From positions 5,913,158-5,977,157 of the forward strand of contig NC_134024.1 in NCBI RefSeq assembly GCF_040712315.1: DNA of 64,000 nucleotides, in the 5' to 3' direction. The first letter of the stretch is position 1. Each line of letters begins with the position of its first letter. The notes under the pieces are model-generated. The model was not told where the DNA came from. It saw nothing but the letters and a program-made list of their open reading frames with translations, and did not search any database. Both the position numbers and the translations under genes were made by a program. This document shows positions 57,261 to 64,000 of the stretch, piece after piece. This stretch comes from Castanea sativa. Lineage: Eukaryota; Streptophyta; Magnoliopsida; Fagales; Fagaceae.

Positions 57261-60200
57261 ATGATGGGTTATGGGTCTTATGGTTATGTATCTTCATCAT
57301 CAACTTCAAATTTGTCAGCTTTAGCTCCACCTTTTACTGTTGATCGGTCTGCTGTTCCAAAACCCATTTCAAATCCACTTGTGGATTTGAATGATTCCCC
57401 TTATGGTGTTCCCCTGAATCCTTCTCTGCACAATTGGCTCCCTTCCCACTATCCCAATTCTAGAACCGATTTCTTTTCCAACCACACGTCAGAATTTGAT
57501 CCTTTTCCTTCATCTGATGCGTTTCGATACCCGGGCTTGGAGGAGATTAAGTCACCCAATACCCATTTGTCTCCAGTGAACCCTATAGCACCTGCTGCAT
57601 CTTCTGATGCATTCTTGTATGGTCAATGCTCGGATGGTGTTGCCACGAGTATTCTTGAAGCTAAACCATATTATCCCACATATGTCCCACCTGCAGCTCA
57701 AGGCTCTAGTAGTCCATTGGTGGTTCCTGATGATATTAGTTATGATTGGTTTTCGAGTTCCCATGTTCCAGCCTTAGATGGGTCCTCTCACAATGAATAC
57801 ACTCAGTCCAGTTTGGATTATACTGCCCTTTGGGGTGACTCATGGAGTAGATTTGGAGACTGGGATCATGGTAAACAGGTGGAACTTGATGGGAGTTTCT
57901 GCTCAAAGGGGTCGAGTGTAGCTGGTTCATCCATTTACAAGAATTATATGAACAAAGGTATCTCTACTTTACCTTTAAATATAGATAATTTTTTTATTAA
58001 TTTCAGTTAGTATGCGTGTTAGTTATCTTTCTTGTGGATGCTATGGAGCACTGCTTTCAATCTTATTATGGTTCAATGTCATTGGTCAATTTGTTCTTGT
58101 TGAAATTTTTGTTATTCCATGAAATTCATTTTTTGCACAGTTTTCTTAATTTTACTCATCTTTGTATGTGGCACCTGTTTTCTATATATCTGTAATTTTT
58201 CTTTTTATACCTATCAAAAAAAAAAAAATTTCCTATCAAAAAAGTAATTTTGCTTTTTATGTATCACTTAGCTATCTTCTCATTGGCTGTGGCACCTGTT
58301 TTACATATCACCTTAGATGGGTAGTTTTTGACGACTCTGCTGGATCCTCTATGAACTCTTAAATTGATTTTTAAAAATCCAGACAATACATTGCTGTGTA
58401 ACATTCTCAATTTCGTTAATGCTATGATGCCCTCAACCTGAGATCTCTCTCTCCCCCCTTACATCTAACCCACAGGTTGTATAATATCCTTCATCAATAT
58501 TGCCCATTAAATCCCATTATCATGCAAACAAGGGGATTGCATGATACATGCCAGCTGGATAGTTTTGGGTGAGTCTGCTGGATCCTCTGAACTTTTAAAT
58601 TGATTTGTAAAAATGCAGACAATACATGCCTGTGTAACATTCTCAATTTGGTGATCACTAAGATAGAAAACCACTTATGCAGGGCATTTCAAGAGGCTAT
58701 TTACATTTTTAGCCTTGTCACAAACCAGTAGCAAGTAGCAACAGTAGCTAATTCAGCAGCCAGCCTAATCCTATTGTAACTAATTAGTTAGTTAGATGAT
58801 TGTTTAAGCATTGGCCAATAGGATTTAGACACTTGTCAATCATCTAGAAGGCTGCCAAAGTCAATTGACTAGTATAAGTACAAGAATGTAAGCACTTTGT
58901 AAATCAGTTTTGTATGTGAATGGAAATAAGCCTTTGAGATCTTTTCTTGAGAACTTTGTGTTCTTTGTAGTGCTGCCTAACCACCTATAAATTAGTTCTA
59001 AGCAACTCACATTCCATCTAATTCACAGCCCATCACCTTCCCTGCATCAAACCCCTCCACCTGTTCTCCCCCCCCCCCCCCCCCCCAAAAAAAAAAACCT
59101 TTTTTGAAATACCCTTCATCAATATTTCCCATGAGCACAGGAGCAAGGGGAATGTGTGATACACACAATTGGCTTCCCATTTTATTTTGGGCATTAAGCT
59201 TTATAATTTTTCCTGATTGTGTAAAGAACATATGCAATGGGGGTTGGAATGGTAGCCATCTGTAGAAGGTTAAACTGAAAAGGAGATTGAGAGAGATTGA
59301 TTTGGGTAATCAAAGTATATTTTTATCTCTATTGATTTATATTTTTAGCCTTCACTGCATCCTGTTTTGTCATATAGGATATCTTATAAGAGACTTCCCT
59401 CACCCTTTTTCTCAACTTGCATTGGTGACATAGCACAAGGGGGAACAAACAAAATCTTATTTAAAACTTCTGGGCAGATCTGGGCAGTACTTAGATTTTG
59501 AGGATTGGGGATAGGGTTTTGTGGGAAGAGAGTTGGAAAGTAGTAAGAATTAGAGGGTTTCCAATGGAGGGAAGGAATAGTAAGATTTATGGATGAAACA
59601 AAGGGGAAAAATCAAAATTTGGGTTGCTGCGAACAGTGGTGTGAACAGAAACTGTGATCTCTTAGAAGGTTGCATCACACAAACCAGTAACTAGCTTCAT
59701 GGCTTCTCTAAAAATCTGAAAACTTTATTATTCCCAATAGAAATCATTACAACTCTTTAAAATAGAAGATTAATACATATTCCTAGTTGAAATAAGATTT
59801 TATTTTAAACTCCTGATAAGGCTTGGACTTGGACTCCCTGGGCTTTAATACTGAACCCAAACTAAATAACTGAACTCAAATTAAACCAAAATAAGACCGA
59901 ATGGACTATTAGCACAGCCCATCCCGGAAATTATTAAATTACAAAATAACCCTTGCCACTTAAAAATAAATAAAACAAAATAAAACTGACATTGACCTAC
60001 TGCATGCATCAATTGGCCTCACTCAAGGCCTTATGTCTCTATATGTATTTATAACTATTTGTTTATTTTTTAGAGAACTTTATGATACGAGAAGAAAAAA
60101 AATTAATTCTAATTCAGTCTTGTTGAATTTTAGAAGTCCATTGTATTTTTTATTGGTCAATTAGTTTTTTTAGGTCTTATTAGTTAATGAGGTTATTATT

Positions 60201-63200
60201 ATTTTATTTAATTATTTAATTTCCTAGAGTTAAGATTATTCTGTAATTCATTAATTGGATGAGTTAAGGTTATTTTTGTAATTCATTAATTGGATTTTCC
60301 TATAGAAGTTAGAATCAATGAAGAATGGACACGAACACGGACACAAAGCATATTTCTCCTTGATTATTATGATTTTTTATAATGCACAGGAGCTGCTAAT
60401 GCATCTAAGGGGTTGAACACATGAAGAAGCTTTTTTTTTTTTTTTTGATAGGTAACACACATGAAGAATCTTCCCATATCATTGATATGTTAGGTTGGGA
60501 AAAGGATGGTAGGTGTGTAAGCATGGAGCAGTCAAATGATAAATCCTTCTCAGGTTCAAAACCCAGAATCATGCCTTTTGATTATTCAAAATCATCTCTC
60601 TCAGATCGTACTTCAGTACTTCCAGAAAACCACCCTGAGGCACCATCCTATAAACTAGTCACAAATTCCAGTAAACGTCAAGTACCATTCAGTGCTTCAT
60701 ATGGGAAAGACACAAGAGAGCATGATGCTAGTCTGAGTGGTAGTGCATCATTTGTGACATCTTCGCCTTCGCTTGTCATTAGACCTCCAGATGTTGTCAC
60801 CACCATTTCTGCATCAAATAAAGGTCCATTAAAGGATGTGAATTTTAGGACTGATGCAGCTGATCCTGATCTTCATGGTAATAATCCCTCTTATGTGAAT
60901 GAACTGCATCCCTTGTTAAGTTCTGAAGGCAGAGTTCGGTTTGATGCCAGCCAACTCAGAATTCATTTAGACAGAAATGATCCTGTTAGTGTGGAATCAT
61001 TCTCAGCAAAAGACAAAGAGCTGTCAATGGACAAAAGCATTTCTGAGGATGCTTTGGATCAAATATTCAAAGCAAAATCTGGAGTTCAAATTTCTCATAC
61101 AAGTTCAGATGGATTCAATTTGCCCCTTGAATTTACCCAAGCCATCAATTCTGTTGAGAATTCTTCTGAGAGCTTAGATCATTATAACCCTGCTGTGGAC
61201 TCACCATGCTGGAAAGGAGCACCAATTGGTTGTTTTTCACCATTTGAAGCTTCTAAGGCTGTCAGTTCTCAGTACCTGAAGACATTAGAATCATGCAATA
61301 ATTCAGATTTTCAACTGCCTCAGTTTTTCCCTTTCAATATTGATGATGCTGTAAAACTCTCCTCACAAAATCCAATTGAGAAGACAGTGTATCATGAATT
61401 TGGATCTCTGGAAAATAGTTTAGCTGCTTCTCCAAAGAGGCCTTCAGTTGCTAATTTAACATTTAGTGAATGCAGATCAGATGATGCTGCTAAAGCGGGA
61501 TCCTTTTATTCTAAAGAAAGCTGTGGCTATGGGGTTCAACATTCTGATAAAGCTTTTGAACCTGGGAAAGATGATGCTTCACCCAGCCAGTCTACAGGTT
61601 ATTTGGACTTAAAATCTTTACTCACAATGCAACATCTTGAAGAAAGTACTGTAACATCTGAAAAAAAGTACTCATCAGAGACTTGTGTTGTGGATGCTGG
61701 ATCAAATAGAAACAATACCTCAAGATCTGGTGCATCAAATGTGCCATTCCATGGCACTGAAGATGCTCTGTCTTCACTGGCTTCTGTTGAAGATGCTTCT
61801 GCTAAGCTTACCAAATTGCATAAGGCAGATTCAACTTCAAAAATAGATGTCCAGATGTTGGTTAATACGATTTATAACCTGTCTGAAATGCTTTTATTTC
61901 ACTCTTCAAATGATTCAATTGAACTGAAGGAAGGAGACCATGAGTCTCTTAAAAATGTCATCCTTAATCTTCATCAATGTTTATTAAAGGGCACTGAACA
62001 AAAGCTTCCAACACCAGAATCACTGTTTCCTGAGCAAGGCACATCTCAATATCTTGAAGAGTTACCCAAGCTTCACAAGGTATGTTGTTTCTTCTGTTTG
62101 GATTGTTCTCCGAAACCAACCCTCCCCCTCCCACCCCCCCCCCCCCCAATACAGGAACATGTATAGCATGAAGAGATTTTACGCTAAAAGTCATGATGAT
62201 CTTTTAGATATGGGAATCAATTTTGCAGCATGACGAGCTATTTATACGGGTCATAGACCTTGGATATAATGTAAAGACAATTCATCTTTCTTAGGAGAAC
62301 AGCTTTCTTCTCTTGAGGAAGTTTTGACTTTCCAGCCATCTGTGTAATGATAATTTCTTGAAATGAGATGGATGCATAATATGTATAAGATGCAGCTCCC
62401 TGTTTACAGTAAAAGTCAAAATGATCTTTTAGATATGGGAATCAATTTTGCAGCATGACGGGCATTTTATATGGGTTGTAGACCCCAGATATATTATAAG
62501 AAAACTTATCTTTCTTTGGAGAAGAGCTTTCTTCTTTTGTGGAAGTTTTGACTTTCCAGCCATCTGCATAATGATAATTTCTTGAAATGAGATGAATGCA
62601 TAAGATGTAAAAGATGCAGCTCCCTTTTTATTCTAGCCGACTGAAAGGCTACAAACCCAGTATAATATTTTTTTCATCGATTTAAACTTTATTAGTTTTA
62701 TGTAGATTATGACAGTTATATGACTGTTTCTTTTGTAACAATGTACTCTTATTTATAGGGATTTGTGAAGTCTACCACCTTCTATTCTAGATTGAATTTG
62801 TCAGTTGTTTTTGTCGTTTGTTGCTTTTCTTGCTTTTAAATTTGGTTCCATGATGCTGAGGTAAAGTAAATCAGCACAAGAATATTTTTGTAATATCTCA
62901 ATTATGCTGTACGGATAATGTCTTCTTCAGGAAGTGAGTGGGGACAGGCCTAGGTTGGCAAAGGAGGCGGCGATCATCGCTCAGGATCAGCTTGACCATC
63001 AGTGTCTACATGAGGAAAAGCATCATCATATTGTGTCTGTTAATAAAAATGAGAAGGTATCAGATTCTGTTTGTGTGAAGGGTGATGCTAACATGGTGAA
63101 AGAAGATAATATGACCCAGGTATTTTTTTTCTGTTTATTTTGTATATAAGAATAATAAATGTTAACCATTATTCTTCCCATGAAGAATGCAAAAGGAGGG

Positions 63201-64000
63201 GGAAAAAGAAACTAAAATGCCATGGATCTCGATTGACAGGCTATTATGAAGGTTCTCAATGATAATTTTAAATATGAGGAAGATATGCAGCCAAAGAGCC
63301 TCTTGTATAAGAATTTATGGCTTGAGGCAGAAGCTGAATTATGTTCCGTTAACTATAAAGCTCGCTATAATCGCATGAAGATTGAAATGGAGAAATCTGA
63401 GTTGGACAAGACAAAAGGTTAGAATTTCTATCTAAAACCACTGGTTCTGTCATTATTGCTTAACCTAATTTCTTCTGCTTCAGATGTGTCAGAAAATACT
63501 ATGAATGTGGAGAAAGAACTAAGATCCAAGGTTTCTCATGAAATGAACACTGTTGACAAATTGGCACCTGAGGCTAGGGGTGGCGTCTCCCCTGTTATTT
63601 CCATCCAGGATACCCCTTCCATCCCAGATGTTATGTTCAGATATAGTATTCTAAATGACCGGATCGACCACTTGAATTCCGCTACAGATGTGGAGGGACC
63701 ATCGAGCTCAAAAGTGTATCCTGATCTGAACAAGGTTGACCAGTTGGCATCTGAAACAGCTGAAGAAAAGTCTCTGACCCAAGATATTTCCATTCAGAAT
63801 TCTCCCATCATTGACACCACCTGCCATGCAGATAGTGTTATGGCTAGATTTCACATTCTAAAATGCCGGGTTGAGAATTCAAATTCTGTAACATCTACAG
63901 ATGTAGAGGAGCCATCAAGCATAGATGTTATTCCTGATCTGATCAACGTTGACAAATTGGTGCCTGAAGCAACTGAAGTGAAGGGTAGCCCAATCCCAGA
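57261..64000 (+). CDS. Large plant-specific Ser-rich protein of unknown function (3' end outside window)
   Basis: Exons: 57261-57957, 60452-62079 (new acceptor; ancestral one at 60390), 62931-63119, 63240-63417, and 63484 to the window end; all GT-AG and in frame. The product begins MMGYGSYGYVSSSS and is Ser/Pro-rich. It has a conserved helical block (VQMLVNTIYNLSEMLLFHSS, ~61850-61910) and a strongly conserved-looking LYKNLWLEAEAELCSVNYKA in exon 4, typical of an uncharacterised plant family. Exon 5 repeats a D-V-M-x-RF/Y-x-I-L module. No enzyme motif or membrane segment is seen. A 5' untranslated exon before about 56974 with a GTATGA donor is likely. An exon 2 insertion is described separately. 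Confidence 0.85.
57958..60451 (+). other. Intron 1 of the large gene, with duplications and element debris
   Basis: The ~2.5-kb intron holds a tail-only insertion (58192-58259), a duplicated block (58323 and 58561: CTCTGCTGGATCCTCT or similar, then GTAACATTCTCAATTT) and an LTR-like stretch at about 58660-59000 that interrupts the second copy. A C run of over 20 bases lies at about 59070. No other gene is seen. Confidence 0.6.
58192..58259 (+). mobile_element. Micro-insertion: ACCTATC-poly(A) tail flanked by a 17-bp duplication
   Basis: GTAATTTTTCTTTTTAT (58192-58208) and GTAATTTTGCTTTTTAT (58243-58259) differ at one base. Between them is ACCTATC, 12 A, TTTC and CTATC with six A (34 nt): the tail of a retroposon on the plus strand, apparently doubled. 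Confidence 0.75.
60416..60468 (-). mobile_element. Micro-insertion in coding exon 2: poly(T)-GATAGGT with target duplication
   Basis: AACACATGAAGAA (60416-60428) and AACACACATGAAGAA (60454-60468) flank GC, 16 T and GATAGGT (25 nt). On the minus strand it reads ACCTATC plus poly(A), as at 58209. Through the old acceptor (60390) translation now meets TGA at 60422. Through the AG at 60450-60451 created by the insertion, the frame stays open. Confidence 0.8.
62185..62635 (+). repeat. Tandem duplication of a ~225-bp unit in intron 2
   Basis: Copies start TAAAAGTCA at 62185 and 62410. They share GATATGGGAATCAATTTTGC, GAAGTTTTGACTTTCCAGCC and TAATGATAATTTCTTGAAAT. Intronic, non-coding. Confidence 0.9.

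Noticed and set aside
59068..59089. Long C run, with G or C runs also near 29775, 32152 and 62135, as G-quadruplex candidates
   Set aside because: Single homopolymer runs of this kind are as likely to be slippage or sequencing-length errors; no spaced G-tract pattern is seen.

Overview
The window is nuclear DNA of a woody eudicot. It has intron-bearing genes with GT-AG junctions, AT-rich intergenic DNA, (AT)n, (CT)n and (GA)n microsatellites, and nested plant retroelements. The Tat-type gypsy element, the short interspersed elements (SINEs) and the MITE-like repeats would suit Fagales (oak, chestnut or walnut relatives), but that placement is an impression from repeat style, not a search result.

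Region 1 (1-8988) is the 3' part of a Tat-lineage Ty3/gypsy retrotransposon. It has protease, reverse transcriptase, a degenerate RNase H, a second archaeal-type RNase H and integrase, all in one frame but broken by nine stop codons. A ~151-bp tandem repeat, an intron-containing antisense gene with a long coiled coil (aORF), a polypurine tract and a 792-bp 3' LTR follow. Region 2 (9135-11778, minus strand) is a decayed FAR1/MULE-type gene with an array of short repeated exons encoding an EAR-like CFDLNE motif.

Region 3 (12.8-31.1 kb) is a tandem cluster of IAA-amino acid hydrolase (ILR1-like, M20D) genes. The first copy is dead: frameshifts in exons 1 and 5, a lost splice acceptor and a solo LTR in intron 4. 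A second copy survives only as a piece of exon 1 that runs into a GGACC-type minisatellite. The third (26402-30922) is intact and encodes 432 aa. An ~5.7-kb L1 LINE with RNase H, itself inserted into a MITE-like element, lies between them.

Region 4 (36.8-46.4 kb) holds two heavy-metal-associated (HMA) domain genes. One is a two-HMA, CaaX-ended HIPP in five exons. The other is a small two-exon HMA protein without the metal-binding cysteine pair; its intron carries a near-perfect ~70-bp hairpin. Region 5 (46.4-56.9 kb) is gene-poor. It has one short ORF behind a TATA box, a second short ORF split by an LTR-like insertion, several local duplications, and a 382-bp element made of two identical 186-bp inverted arms. 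Each arm carries a plant snRNA-type USE and TATA box pointing to the centre.

Region 6 (56.9 kb to the end) is the 5' part of a large plant-specific protein of unknown function. A tiny retroposed poly(T)/GATAG insertion lies in its second coding exon. The insertion makes the old splice acceptor lead into a stop, but it also supplies a new in-frame polypyrimidine tract and AG. It belongs to a set of at least four micro-insertions in this window that consist almost only of a SINE/LINE-like tail, each flanked by ~13-17-bp direct repeats.
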